Assembly (NCBI GenBank): GCA_002404015.1
Contig: DHIW01000069.1
Coordinates: 83,107-112,191, forward strand
Reading direction: 5' to 3'
DNA length: 29,085 nt
DNA from: Chloroflexi bacterium UBA4736
GTDB lineage: Bacteria; Chloroflexota; Dormibacteria; Dormibacterales; Dormibacteraceae
A program made the position numbers and the translations under genes. Below the pieces are notes generated by a model that ran no database searches, was not told the DNA's origin, and was given only the letters and a program-made list of their open reading frames with translations. Each line of letters starts with the position of its first letter. The first letter of the stretch is position 1. Positions 14,181 through 22,728 of this stretch are shown here, one piece after another.

Positions 14181-15027
14181 AGGCGAGGACGGCGCCGAAG
14201 ATGGCCAGCCCCGGATAGGTCACCAGGGCCTGGTCGCTGAACATGTAGTTCCGCGAGAGTCCCAGCATCGAACCCCACTCGGGGGTCGGCGGCTGCACGC
14301 CAAGGCCCAGGAAGCCGAGGCCGGCCGCGACCAGGATCGCGAAGCCCAGCTGGAGGGTCGCCTGGACGATGACCGGAGCCAGCGAGTTGGGGATGACGTG
14401 GCGGAACAGGATCAGCCAGCTGGGCACCCCCAGCGCCCGGGCAGCCTCCACGTAGGGCAGCTCCCGGATCGAAAGCGCGGAAGCCCTGACCAGGCGGATG
14501 AAGCTCGGGATGGACGTGATGCCCACCGACACGATCACGTTCCTGAGCCCGACCCCGAGGCCGGCCACCAGAGCCAGCGCCAGAAGGATCCCGGGAAAGG
14601 CGAGCAGGACGTCAGTGAAACGCTGCAGGAGCAGGTCGATCCAGCCCCCGTAATAGCCGGACAGCGAGCCCAGCGGCAGTCCGAACAGGAGGCCGATGGC
14701 GACCGCGGCAAACCCTACGAACAGCGTCCAACGGGCGGCCAGCGCCAGTCGAAGCAGCTCATCGCGGCCCAGCTCGTCGGTTCCCAGGAGGTGCTTCAGG
14801 GAGGGCTGCGAGAAGGCCTCGGCGAGGTTGTTGTGGTCGGGGTCGTAGCGGATCAGGATCGGCAGCAGGATCGTCGCCAGGAGGTAGAGGGCGAGCACGA
14901 GTGCGCCGAACTGGGCGCTCCGATGACGCCGGAGCCGGGCCCAGGTCCGGCCCCTAGAGGTCTCGACCGCAGCCGACGCGAGGTCGCCCTCCGAGACTTC
15001 CATTGCACCCATGGACGGCATCGACAT
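14128..15027 (-). CDS. Oligopeptide/dipeptide ABC transporter permease, DppC/OppC type
   Basis: This 299-aa inner-membrane permease has a cytosolic N-terminal arm, a first span near 42-60, and the DppC-type segment LLGTDELGRDELLRL near 84-98. It is followed by a five-helix BPD_transp_1 domain with the ATPase-contacting EAA loop EAARALGVPSWLILFRHVIPN. The C-terminal LGLGVQPPTPEWGSML and LNLLGDGLRDALDPRLK blocks are typical. It starts 3 bp after the stop of the DppB-type gene, so it is the last gene of a creatininase-lipoprotein-DppB-DppC run. No ATPase gene follows; the next gene is convergent. Confidence 0.93.
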   Translation of the reverse strand: MSMPSMGAMEVSEGDLASAAVETSRGRTWARLRRHRSAQFGALVLALYLLATILLPILIRYDPDHNNLAEAFSQPSLKHLLGTDELGRDELLRLALAARWTLFVGFAAVAIGLLFGLPLGSLSGYYGGWIDLLLQRFTDVLLAFPGILLALALVAGLGVGLRNVIVSVGITSIPSFIRLVRASALSIRELPYVEAARALGVPSWLILFRHVIPNSLAPVIVQATLQLGFAILVAAGLGFLGLGVQPPTPEWGSMLGLSRNYMFSDQALVTYPGLAIFGAVLAFNLLGDGLRDALDPRLK

Positions 15028-15030
15028 CGT

Positions 15031-15966
15031 TCAGTCGTACCTGATCCGGGGGTCGACATAGGCGTACAGCAGGTCCGTCACCAGGTTGACCAGGATGAAG
15101 GCCACGGCAAAGACCAGGACCACCCCCTGGACCACCGGGTAGTCGCGGGAGAAGATCGAGTCCACGAGCAGCCTGCCTACGCCCGGCCAGCTGAAGACGG
15201 TCTCCGTCAGGACCGCCCCGCCCAGGAGGGCGCCGAACTGCAGGCTGACCGCCGTCAGCACCGGCAGCAGCGCGTTGCGGAGGGCGTGCTTCAGGAGCAC
15301 CGAGGCGTGGCCGGCGCCCTTGGCGCGGGCCGTGCGGACGTAGTCCTGGCCCAGCACCTCGAGCATCGAAGAGCGCGTCATTCGCGCCACCAGGCCGACC
15401 GAGAAGAGCGCCAGGGTCGTGCTGGGGAGGATGAAGCCCGCCCAGTCGCTGGCGCCGGCGGCGGGCAGCCCGCCCAGGTGCCACTCGTGGAACTTGATCG
15501 AGAACAGCACGATCAACATGAGGCCGAGCCAGTAGACCGGCATCGAGATCCCGAACACGGCGGCGCCCGAGATCGTGACGTCGAGCTTGGAGTTCGGCCG
15601 CACCGAGCCCAGCACGCCGAGGCCGATGCCGAGCAGGGTGGCGATCACGCTGGCGATGATCGCCAGCTCCAGCGTGTAGGGGGCGCGGCTGAAGATCTCC
15701 TGGACGACCGTGTGCCCGCTGCGGGTGGAGATGCCCAGGTTGCCCTGGAGGAGCCTCGTCAGGAAGGACACGTACTGCAGCCAGATCGGCTGGTCCAGGT
15801 CGAGCTGGTGCCGGATGCGGGCGATGTCGGCCTCGGTGGCCTGGGGTCCTGCGATGACGCTGGCGGGGTCGCCGGGCAGCAGCCGGACCAGCATGAAGAC
15901 GATGGTGGCCACTCCCAGCAGCGTTGGAATGGCCAGTAGGACCCGGCGAGCGACGTAGGTCAGCAC
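15031..15966 (-). CDS. Oligopeptide/dipeptide ABC transporter permease, DppB/OppB type
   Basis: The 311-aa membrane protein begins MLTYVARRVLLAIPTLLGV, the usual DppB start, with LLPGDPA and the periplasmic segment before LDQPIWLQY. The transmembrane domain has the EAA-like loop DYVRTARAKGAGHASVLLKHALRN, and the protein ends YVDPRIRYD as in most family members. It pairs with the DppC-type permease to form the channel. It lies 28 bp downstream of the binding-lipoprotein gene. Substrate class (peptide, glutathione, nickel, sugar) cannot be fixed from permease sequence. Confidence 0.93.
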   Translation of the reverse strand: MLTYVARRVLLAIPTLLGVATIVFMLVRLLPGDPASVIAGPQATEADIARIRHQLDLDQPIWLQYVSFLTRLLQGNLGISTRSGHTVVQEIFSRAPYTLELAIIASVIATLLGIGLGVLGSVRPNSKLDVTISGAAVFGISMPVYWLGLMLIVLFSIKFHEWHLGGLPAAGASDWAGFILPSTTLALFSVGLVARMTRSSMLEVLGQDYVRTARAKGAGHASVLLKHALRNALLPVLTAVSLQFGALLGGAVLTETVFSWPGVGRLLVDSIFSRDYPVVQGVVLVFAVAFILVNLVTDLLYAYVDPRIRYD

Positions 15967-15994
15967 GCCGGATCCTGCTTAGGAACCAATGGTG

Positions 15995-17575
15995 TTACGC
16001 CGGTGAGGCGTACACCGTGTTGAATTTCTCATTGGGGACGCCCGTGACGCCGGTGACCTTGGAGCTGGTGACCAGCGGCAGCTTCTGGTTGTAAAGGAAG
16101 ATCCAGGGCGCGTCGCTCCACACCTGCTTGGCCGCGGTGCAGTAGGTCGAGTTGCGGCTCGAGGCGACGGGGTCGGCGTTGCCCTTCTCGATCAGCGCGT
16201 CGACCGTGGGGTTCTTGTAGAAGGAGCTCTCCTGGCCCTTGGGGGCCGCGCGTACGGAGTAGAACTGTTCGAACTGCTGCGAGGCGTCGAGGTAGGCGGG
16301 CGCCCAGCCCAGCAGGTGCAGGTCGGTCTTGGCGGCCTGGTTGGCGGGCGTGGCCAGGACCACGCCGGCGACGTAGCTGGGCCAGTCGCTGGTGGCCGGC
16401 CCGTCCACCTTCATGCCGGCGTCGCGCAGGTAGCCCGCCACCGCCTGGGCGACCTGGAAGTCCTGCACGTAGCGCCCGGTGGGCGACATGATCCGGACGT
16501 TCATACCGGCCGCGCCGTTGCTCTGCAGCAGCTGCTTGGCCTTGTTGACGTCGTAGTTGTAGTTGCCGGTGTCGCAGTAACCGGCGAGGCTCTTCGACAT
16601 CGGCCCGCCGAGCGGCACGGCGGCGCCGAACATGACGTTCTTGATGATCGCGGTCTTGTCCACGGCGTAGTTGAGGGCCTGCCGGACCTCGGGCTTCTGG
16701 AGCTGGGTGTTAACGGGGTCGGCGGTGTTGATGATGATCTGGACGGTGCGGTCGCTCGGGCTCATCACGACCTTCACGTTGGAGTCGGCCTGGAGCGCCG
16801 GGATGTCGTTGGCCGGAGGCAGCATGATCACGTCGGCCTGGCCGGCCTTGACCAGCGCCTCCCGGGACAGCGCCTCGGGGACGATCTTGTAAACCTGGGT
16901 GTCGTAGTTGGGCTTGGTGCCCCAGTAGGTGTCGTTCTTGACCATCGTGATGTGGTCTCCGGCAACCCGCTCACCGAACTTGTAGGGGCCGGTGCCGATC
17001 GGCTTCTGAATCTGGGCGGGCGTGTTCGGCGCCACGTTCACGGAGGCCGGCGAGATGATGTCGACGACGCTCTGCGTCATCGCCGACACGAAGGCGGCAA
17101 AGGGATTCTTGAGCGTGAACTTGACGTGCGAGTCGTCGGTTGCCTCGGTCGAGCCGATCACGGTCAGCACACCCGGCTGGGACTTGAACGTGCCCTTGTC
17201 GAGAAGCCGGTCGATGTTGAACTTGACCGCCTTGGCGTTGAAGTCGGTGGCGTCCTGGAACTTGACGCCGGTGCGCAGCGTGAAGGTGTAGCTGAGGCCG
17301 TCGGTCGAGTTCGACCAGCTTGTCGCCAGGTCAGGCTTGAGGCTGCCGTTCTGGTCGAGCGCCACCAGCGGCTCGGCCATCATGTCGACGATCTGGGCAG
17401 CGGTGGTGGTCGTCTGGGCCGCCGGGTCGAGGGTGTCCGGGTCGATCCCGACGGCGACTGTCAGCGTGCCCCCGTGCTTGGGACCGCTGGTGGTCGTGGT
17501 GCTGGTGGTTCCGTTCCCGCATGCCGCCACGGCCAGGCCGGCCAGCAGCAGGAGGGACACTGCTCTCTCTCTCAT
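15995..17575 (-). CDS. Extracellular solute-binding lipoprotein, family 5 (DppA/OppA type)
   Basis: The lipoprotein signal is clear: MRERAV, a hydrophobic stretch, then AVAAC with Cys19 lipidated, followed by a Thr-rich linker. The mature protein has the SBP_bac_5 entry HGGTLTVAVGIDPDTLDPA and the middle segments DGLSYTFTLRTGVKFQD and IGTGPYKFGERVAGD. At 526 residues it is normal length. It delivers ligand to the two permeases encoded directly downstream. Family 5 proteins bind peptides, but also nickel, heme, opines and oligosaccharides. The creatininase-family gene upstream in the same run hints that the ligand may be an amide or guanidine-type nitrogen compound, as a hypothesis. Confidence 0.93.
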   Translation of the reverse strand: MRERAVSLLLLAGLAVAACGNGTTSTTTTSGPKHGGTLTVAVGIDPDTLDPAAQTTTTAAQIVDMMAEPLVALDQNGSLKPDLATSWSNSTDGLSYTFTLRTGVKFQDATDFNAKAVKFNIDRLLDKGTFKSQPGVLTVIGSTEATDDSHVKFTLKNPFAAFVSAMTQSVVDIISPASVNVAPNTPAQIQKPIGTGPYKFGERVAGDHITMVKNDTYWGTKPNYDTQVYKIVPEALSREALVKAGQADVIMLPPANDIPALQADSNVKVVMSPSDRTVQIIINTADPVNTQLQKPEVRQALNYAVDKTAIIKNVMFGAAVPLGGPMSKSLAGYCDTGNYNYDVNKAKQLLQSNGAAGMNVRIMSPTGRYVQDFQVAQAVAGYLRDAGMKVDGPATSDWPSYVAGVVLATPANQAAKTDLHLLGWAPAYLDASQQFEQFYSVRAAPKGQESSFYKNPTVDALIEKGNADPVASSRNSTYCTAAKQVWSDAPWIFLYNQKLPLVTSSKVTGVTGVPNEKFNTVYASPA

Positions 17576-17651
17576 GCCCTACCCCCGATTACTTAAGGAT
17601 CGAACGATCGAACGAGTATAGGCGCGAGCGCGCGTAATCCCAAAGCGCGAT

Positions 17652-18377
17652 CTAGCGCCCCACCAAGCGGACCAAGGCTTCTGTGATCGCGTCCAGGACC
17701 GCCTCTCCCATCTCGGCGCTGGCGCCGACCGGGTTGCCGATGATGCCGTTCCGCGAGACGGCCCGCATGCCCTTTTCCAGCAGGCCCTCGAGCTGAACGT
17801 CGCCCTCGAAGCCGGGCTCGGCGCGCTCCATGTGCACGAGCTCGGGGACGAGGACCAGCATCATGCTGGTCTCGAGCACCTCGGCGTGGGGGCCTGCCGT
17901 GTCCCTCCGGCCGAAGCGGCGGATGGCCTCGAAGCCGGCGTCGAACACGTGGATGTCGGAGATGACCGTGCAGCCCGGCTTCGGCCGGGTGCGCTCCCAC
18001 TCGGCCAGCACGGGGTAGTTGCCACCGTGGCTCGACATCACGACGAACCGGTCGAACCCGTGCCGCCGGAGCGAGTCGACGTAGCTGTCCAGGATGTCCA
18101 TAAGCAGCTCGGCGCTGATGGTCAGGCTGCCGGCGAACGTCATGTGATGCTCGGAGCAGCCGGGCCGGATCACGGGCGCCACCAGCGAGTCGCCGAGGGC
18201 GAGGGCGAGCCGGCGGCCGTACTCCGCGCCGAGTATGGCGTCGGTCGCCTCCGGGAGGTGGGGGCCGTGCTGCTCGGAGGAGGCGGCACAGATGATGGCC
18301 CTCCGCTTGCCTCCCGCGATGGCGGCCTCGACCTCGGGCCAGGTCATCCGCTCGATCGACGTTTCGGAGGTCGCCAT
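17652..18377 (-). CDS. Creatininase family amidohydrolase
   Basis: Members are metal-dependent amidohydrolases including creatininase, MftE and FAPy deformylase-type enzymes. Metal ligands are visible: Glu35 and His37 in SEQHGPHLP, Asp46 in EATDA, His in SSHGGN, and a later His-Glu in GPHAEVLETS. From the ATG at 18377, preceded by AGGT, it has 241 aa, the family norm. The frame is open for another 54 codons upstream, but that part is Arg-rich and unlike the family, so I exclude it. The gene heads the Dpp-type transporter run with 76 bp to the lipoprotein gene. There is no mftA-like peptide or radical SAM gene nearby, so MftE is unlikely. Confidence 0.85.
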   Translation of the reverse strand: MATSETSIERMTWPEVEAAIAGGKRRAIICAASSEQHGPHLPEATDAILGAEYGRRLALALGDSLVAPVIRPGCSEHHMTFAGSLTISAELLMDILDSYVDSLRRHGFDRFVVMSSHGGNYPVLAEWERTRPKPGCTVISDIHVFDAGFEAIRRFGRRDTAGPHAEVLETSMMLVLVPELVHMERAEPGFEGDVQLEGLLEKGMRAVSRNGIIGNPVGASAEMGEAVLDAITEALVRLVGR

Positions 18378-18589
18378 GCCGACCTGAGGGTACGCCAGCA
18401 GCCGGGCGTGAAAGCGCAGGCGCCGCCTCCAGCCGCGCGAGCGGCGTCTGAAAAACGGAGCGTCGGGGCGCCATTCCGCTGGATCCTTGATTTGGCGCCG
18501 CAAGTATGCCAATTCGGCCTCGTTATTTCCAAGCGGCACCGACGTGTGAAGTCGATGCAGAGGCTGTGAGTGGAGGAACCGGCCGGGCT

Positions 18590-21340
18590 GTGAGTTCGAC
18601 CTACGCTACGTACCCGGAAAGCACGGTACGAATGAGGGCGAGGCGGGTTGCCTCCTCGGTCCTCGCGCTGCTGGTGGCGCTCACGATCGGCTTCTTCATC
18701 CTCGGCCGCGGCCCCGGCACCCTGGTCTGGCTCTCGGGTGGCCAGGCCCCCAGGTGGCTGCCCTTCGCCGGCGCCGGCGTCGACTGGCTGCCCTTCAAGA
18801 CCGGCCTGACAGGGAACACCCCGCCCGCGAACCCCAATTCGACGCCTCCGACCAGCTCGCCCAGCCCGACCCCGCGGCCGAGCACGAGCCCCACGCCGAC
18901 CCCCAGCCCCACCGCCCCGCCGGACCTTCCGCCGCCGGCCGTGGTTCCCGATCCGGGCCCGGCGCCCGCCCCGGTCCCGACGCCGACCCCGGTCCCGACG
19001 CCCACGCCGGCGCCGACGCCGACCCCGGTCCCGACGCCCACGCCCACTCCGGGCCCACTGGCAGCCGCCGCGAGCGCCGCGCCGAGCTCTGGCACCGCGC
19101 CCCTGACGGTGAGCTTCACCGGCTCCGCCACCGGTGGGAGCGGGACCTACACCTACTCCTGGGCCTTCGGCGACGGTGTCTCGTCAACATCCACCTCCCA
19201 GAGCCCCTCCCACAGCTACAGCTCGCCTGGCAGCTACACGGCCACCCTGACCGTCAGCGACAGCGCCGGCCTGCAGTCGACCGCGAGCGTGGCGATCGCC
19301 GTCAGGCCGCCCGTCGTGGTCACAGCCGCCGGGGCACCGAGTGGCGGCTCCGCGCCCCAGCTGGTGACGTTCACGGGCTCCGCGATCGGCGGCGATAACG
19401 GACCCTACACCTACGCCTGGGACTTCGGCGACGGAGGCACCGCCAGCACCGCCGGCGCGACCTACGTCTACGCCGCGGGCGGCAACTACACCGCCAAGCT
19501 CACCGCCACGGACGTCGCGGGCGACTCCGGCTGGGCCACTGTCGCGATCAACGTCCTCGGGGTGAACCTGGTCGCCGACCAGACGCTGGGCAGCTTCCCG
19601 CTGATCGTCGGGTTCACCGCTAACGCCGCCGGTGGGAGCGGGACCTACGCCAGCTACGCCTGGACCTTCGGCGACGGCACGACGGCGACCACGACCACCG
19701 GCACCACGACCCACACCTACACCGCGTCCGGCACGTTCAGCGCCACGGTCCAGGTGACGGACTCGACCCCGGCGACCGCCACCTCGGCCGCGGTCAGCAT
19801 CGTCGTCACGGTGCCCCCGATGACCGCCAGCGCCGCCGGCTCCGCGCCGACCACCGGGCTGGCGCCCCTGACCGTGAGCTTCACCGGTACCGCCGCCGGC
19901 GGCACGCCGCCCTACACATACGCGTGGGACTTCGGGGACGGCTCGCCGGCTCAGACTGGTCTCACCAGCCCCGCGACGACCTACACGTACAACGTTCCCG
20001 GCGCCTTCACTGCCACCCTGACGGTGACTGACTCGACCGCGCCGACCGCGAAGACCGCCACGGACACCGTGGCGATCAGCGTCAGGCCGCCCGTGCCCGG
20101 CATCAGCGGTGTCTCGCCGGCGTTCGGTCCCGAGACCGGCGGCACCCCCGTGACGATCTCTGGCACGTACTTCGAGAACGCCACGGCAGTCAAGTTCGGC
20201 AGCAAGCCGGCGACCTTCACGGCGCCGACCTGTGACGGGCTCGGCAACTGCACCATCGTGGCCACCAGCCCGTTGGCCGCCGCCGGCACGGTCAACATCA
20301 TCGTGATCACACCGGGAGGTACCACGCCTGCGGCGAACGACCAGTTCACCTACGACCTGGCCTGGTTCAGCACGACCGCCACCGGGCCGTCGGCCCGCGA
20401 AGGCGCGGCGCTGGTGAACGACGGCACCCAGGTCGTCATGTTCGGAGGCACCACCGGGCTCCTCTCGAGGCTGAACGACACCTGGCTCTGGAATGGCAGC
20501 GCCTGGACCGCGGGACCCGCGCAACCGCTGTTGGGTGGCGCCAGCGGCCGGATCAACGCCGGGATCGCCTATGACTCCGCGCACACGTCCGCCGTCATGT
20601 TCGGCGGGGACTGCACGGTGCTCATCCTCGTGCCCTGCCAGCTCAACGACACCTGGACCTGGAACCCCACCACCAATGTGTGGACGCAGGCTCAGGCCAG
20701 CACCGGCGCGCAGGGCACCAACCAGCCCGGGCCGAGAACCGGCGCGATGATGGTGTTCGACAGCAGCCTGAACCAGGTCGTGCTCTTCGGAGGCTATGAC
20801 CTGGCGGGCAGCGCCTACCTGAACGACACCTGGAAGTACAACTTCAACACCTCCAAGTGGACCCAGATCAGCGCCTCCAACTGCGCGTCCACGAGCCGGC
20901 CGGCCTGCCGTGCCTACGGCGCGATCGGCCGCGACTCGAGCGGCCAGGTCGTGCTCTTCGGCGGTCTCAACGCGTCCGGTCTGCTGGGCGATACCTGGAC
21001 CGGGACCGGCGGCGCCTGGAACGGGAGCTACAACCTGAGCGCGCCGAGCGCGCGCCAGATGGCCTCGATGGCCTACTTCAACCACCCGGGCGGCGGCACG
21101 GCGGCAGGCCTCGAGCTCTTCGGCGGCCAGGGAGCCGTCAGCAGCCAGTGCCCGGCCGGCGTCTGCGGAGACACCTGGACCTGGAACGGTCGCTGGGTCC
21201 AGATCTATGGCACCGGCGGCTCGGGCCAGCCCCCAGCCCGCTATGACGCTGCGGCGGCCACCGACAGCTCCGGCGCTGTCGTGCTCTTCGGCGGGAACAG
21301 CGGGTCGGCGGTCCTCTCCGACACCTGGCTGCTGAAGTAG
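18590..21340 (+). CDS. Large anchored surface protein: Pro/Thr stalk, four PKD domains, IPT/TIG, kelch propeller
   Basis: The product (~916 aa) starts with a basic N-terminus and one hydrophobic helix (about 19-40), then a Pro/Thr-rich stalk (about 77-155). Four PKD beta-sandwich domains follow (about 157-242, 243-322, 323-409, 410-500), each with the YxWxFGDG signature (YSWAFGDG, YAWDFGDG, YAWTFGDG, YAWDFGDG). Next is an IPT/TIG domain (about 502-589; SPAFGPETGGTPVTISGTYF). The C-terminus has six kelch-type repeats with (V/L)xxFGG followed by LNDTW or GDTW, ending SDTWLLK, a likely six-bladed propeller. It should be extracellular, tethered by the N-terminal helix. GTG at 18590 follows GGAGG at 18572 (13-nt spacer); ATG at 18632 is the alternative. 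A role in adhesion or polysaccharide binding is plausible from the domains but not shown. Confidence 0.88.
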   Translation: MSSTYATYPESTVRMRARRVASSVLALLVALTIGFFILGRGPGTLVWLSGGQAPRWLPFAGAGVDWLPFKTGLTGNTPPANPNSTPPTSSPSPTPRPSTSPTPTPSPTAPPDLPPPAVVPDPGPAPAPVPTPTPVPTPTPAPTPTPVPTPTPTPGPLAAAASAAPSSGTAPLTVSFTGSATGGSGTYTYSWAFGDGVSSTSTSQSPSHSYSSPGSYTATLTVSDSAGLQSTASVAIAVRPPVVVTAAGAPSGGSAPQLVTFTGSAIGGDNGPYTYAWDFGDGGTASTAGATYVYAAGGNYTAKLTATDVAGDSGWATVAINVLGVNLVADQTLGSFPLIVGFTANAAGGSGTYASYAWTFGDGTTATTTTGTTTHTYTASGTFSATVQVTDSTPATATSAAVSIVVTVPPMTASAAGSAPTTGLAPLTVSFTGTAAGGTPPYTYAWDFGDGSPAQTGLTSPATTYTYNVPGAFTATLTVTDSTAPTAKTATDTVAISVRPPVPGISGVSPAFGPETGGTPVTISGTYFENATAVKFGSKPATFTAPTCDGLGNCTIVATSPLAAAGTVNIIVITPGGTTPAANDQFTYDLAWFSTTATGPSAREGAALVNDGTQVVMFGGTTGLLSRLNDTWLWNGSAWTAGPAQPLLGGASGRINAGIAYDSAHTSAVMFGGDCTVLILVPCQLNDTWTWNPTTNVWTQAQASTGAQGTNQPGPRTGAMMVFDSSLNQVVLFGGYDLAGSAYLNDTWKYNFNTSKWTQISASNCASTSRPACRAYGAIGRDSSGQVVLFGGLNASGLLGDTWTGTGGAWNGSYNLSAPSARQMASMAYFNHPGGGTAAGLELFGGQGAVSSQCPAGVCGDTWTWNGRWVQIYGTGGSGQPPARYDAAAATDSSGAVVLFGGNSGSAVLSDTWLLK
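18961..19049 (+). repeat. Pro-Thr-encoding microrepeat in the stalk
   Basis: The DNA repeats blocks such as CCGGTCCCGACGCC, GACCCCGGTCCCGACG and CCCACGCC, encoding PVPTPTPVPTPTPAPTPTP-like sequence with a period of about 24-36 bp. It forms the extended stalk between the membrane helix and the PKD domains. Repeats of this kind change length easily by slippage. Confidence 0.7.
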
Positions 21341-21356
21341 GCCGGAGCCGGCTCCG

Positions 21357-22327
21357 TCAGTCCGGCCGGACGCCCAGCAGGGCCGCCCCGGCCGCCCCGG
21401 TGGCAACGTCGGCGACCACTCCCAGCGTCCTGGGGTCGTCGATCCGCAGCAGGTGCCCGGACCCCCTCAGCGGTAGACCCAGCCGCCGCTGACGCGCACG
21501 CTCCTGAGGCTCGTGCCATCCAGCGCTCTGCCCCGCTGGCGAAGCGTTGCGGTGTCGATGGCGACGAGGCCGGTGCGGCCGGCGACGAACAGCGTGCGGC
21601 TGTCGCGGCTCACATCAGAGGCCGCCGGCGCGGTCCCCCACGTCCCCGGCTGGAAGGCGCCGGCGCCGCGGCCGGTCGGAGAGTCGCCGATCGGGATGGA
21701 GACCACCACGCCGGTCTGGCCGTTGGCCGCGTAGGCGGCTTCGCCGGCGGGGCTCATCGCGATCGACCAGCCGGCCTCCGCGGTCGTGCCACCAGGCAGG
21801 TCGATGCAGATTGCCCAGGGCTGGTCGAACAGGGGCAGCGCGTGGATGAACGCGCCCTTGGGCGCGCCGGTGTAGAGGCTGAGCTGCCAGCGGCCTTCGG
21901 GTGTGGCAAGGCCGGTGACACGCACGCCGGCCATCGGCACCCCGAGCTCCGATTTGTCGGCGATCACGATCGGGTAGAGCCGGCCGGCGTCCATGTCGTA
22001 GCGCCGGACCTGGTACTGGGCACCGTTCAGCCACTCGATCAGGTACAGGTGGTTGCCGTCGTTGCTGATGCCGTCAAAGCTGAAGCTGCCGGGGAGCGTG
22101 ACCTGTCTCGGCTGCTGGCTGAAGGCGCTGTCGCGGACCTCGAAGTGGCTGCCCGTAGCCGGCCCCAGGACCAGCCAGCGACCGTCCGGCGAGAGCCCAG
22201 CCGCGCTCGCCCAGGCGGGTACCGCGAGGGACTGCTCGACAGAGCCTGAGCTGGTGTCCACCAACCGCAGCGACCCCGTCTCCAGGCTGTACAGGCGATG
22301 CCAGTCGGGGGTGGGCGTGCGGCTACA
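21357..22327 (-). pseudogene. Beta-propeller (WD40/YncE-like) protein gene, disrupted at both ends
   Basis: The main open part (22264 to 21467) encodes repeated propeller strands: LSPDGRWLVLGP, ISNDGNHLYLIEW, TGLATPEGRWQLSLYTG, MSPAGEAAYAAN and VSRDSRTLFVAGRTGLVAID. Family-like sequence continues in the same frame upstream to a Cys codon at 22325-22327 (CSRTPTPDWHRLYSLETG), which resembles the start of a mature lipoprotein, but no start codon or signal peptide precedes it. At the 3' end the frame stops at 21467 after GGWVYR. A neighbouring frame then carries GHLLRIDDPRTLGVVADV and runs to a stop at 21357-21359, as if one frameshift cut off the last blade. I infer two lesions. Assembly error is an alternative for either. 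Confidence 0.6.
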
Positions 22328-22728
22328 TGCCCTCCGCGCAGCCGCCCGGCAAAGCCGTGGCCTACCTGCGGCGGGCCGAGCAGGCTGGGCTGAAGCACCC
22401 GCCGGCCGAGCTGGGCGGCCGCTTGCTGCTGGCTGCAGAGGGGCCCGGCGTCCGGGCTGGCCGTTGGTGTGGGCAGCCTGTGCACGCGCTGGATGGTGGC
22501 GCCGCGAAGCCCCAGCCAGCCGGCCACGGCGACCCGAGCCGGCGCCGAATAGGTGAGGACCGAGGCGGCCAGGAGCACCACCGCGGCGGCCGGCAGCGCC
22601 CAGCGCAGCCAGGGCCGGGCGGGCTCCAGGCGGGACCTGACGGAGCGGCGCAGGTCGGGCTCGGACGGGAACTCGATCTCCGCTCCGAGAGCGACGAGGC
22701 GGCTCTCCAGCCGCTCGAGCTCAGCCAC
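22039..22728 (-). CDS. Anti-sigma-factor-like membrane protein, abnormal C-terminus
   Basis: The N-terminal half looks genuine: MAELERLESRLVALGAEIEF, a cytosolic segment, a single membrane span near 43-62 (WALPAAAVVLLAASVL), then GWLGLRGATIQRVHRLPTP, a pattern typical of membrane partners of ECF sigma factors in this kind of genome. It starts at a GTG overlapping the sigma factor stop by 8 bp, so translation is coupled. Family-like sequence appears to fade after about residue 122 (RRVLQPSLLGPPQ). The remaining frame, down to 22039, is just the out-of-frame copy of the propeller gene. A shifted frame would end at 22323. The gene was probably shortened or fused by a deletion or frameshift near 22325-22365. 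No N-terminal zinc-finger (HxxxCxxC) is present. Confidence 0.55.
   Translation of the reverse strand: MAELERLESRLVALGAEIEFPSEPDLRRSVRSRLEPARPWLRWALPAAAVVLLAASVLTYSAPARVAVAGWLGLRGATIQRVHRLPTPTASPDAGPLCSQQQAAAQLGRRVLQPSLLGPPQVGHGFAGRLRGGHVAARPPPTGIACTAWRRGRCGWWTPAQALSSSPSRYPPGRARLGSRRTVAGWSWGRLRAATSRSATAPSASSRDRSRSPAASALTASATTATTCT

Noticed and set aside
12597..15939. Long frames antisense to aceK (minus) and to the permeases (plus)
   Set aside because: Shadow frames of strongly supported genes; His/Gln/Arg-rich with no recognisable domains.
17652..18377. MftE (mycofactocin maturation creatininase homologue)
   Set aside because: No mycofactocin precursor, radical SAM or other mft genes nearby; the context is a Dpp-type transporter.
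18378..18539. N-terminal extension of the creatininase protein
   Set aside because: The extra 54 residues are Arg-rich and unlike the family; ATG at 18377 fits the normal length and has an AGGT upstream.
19184..21406. A 740-codon minus-strand frame opposite the PKD/kelch gene
   Set aside because: It mirrors the repeats of the plus-strand gene and has no independent motif; the opposite strand has a signal helix and clear domains.
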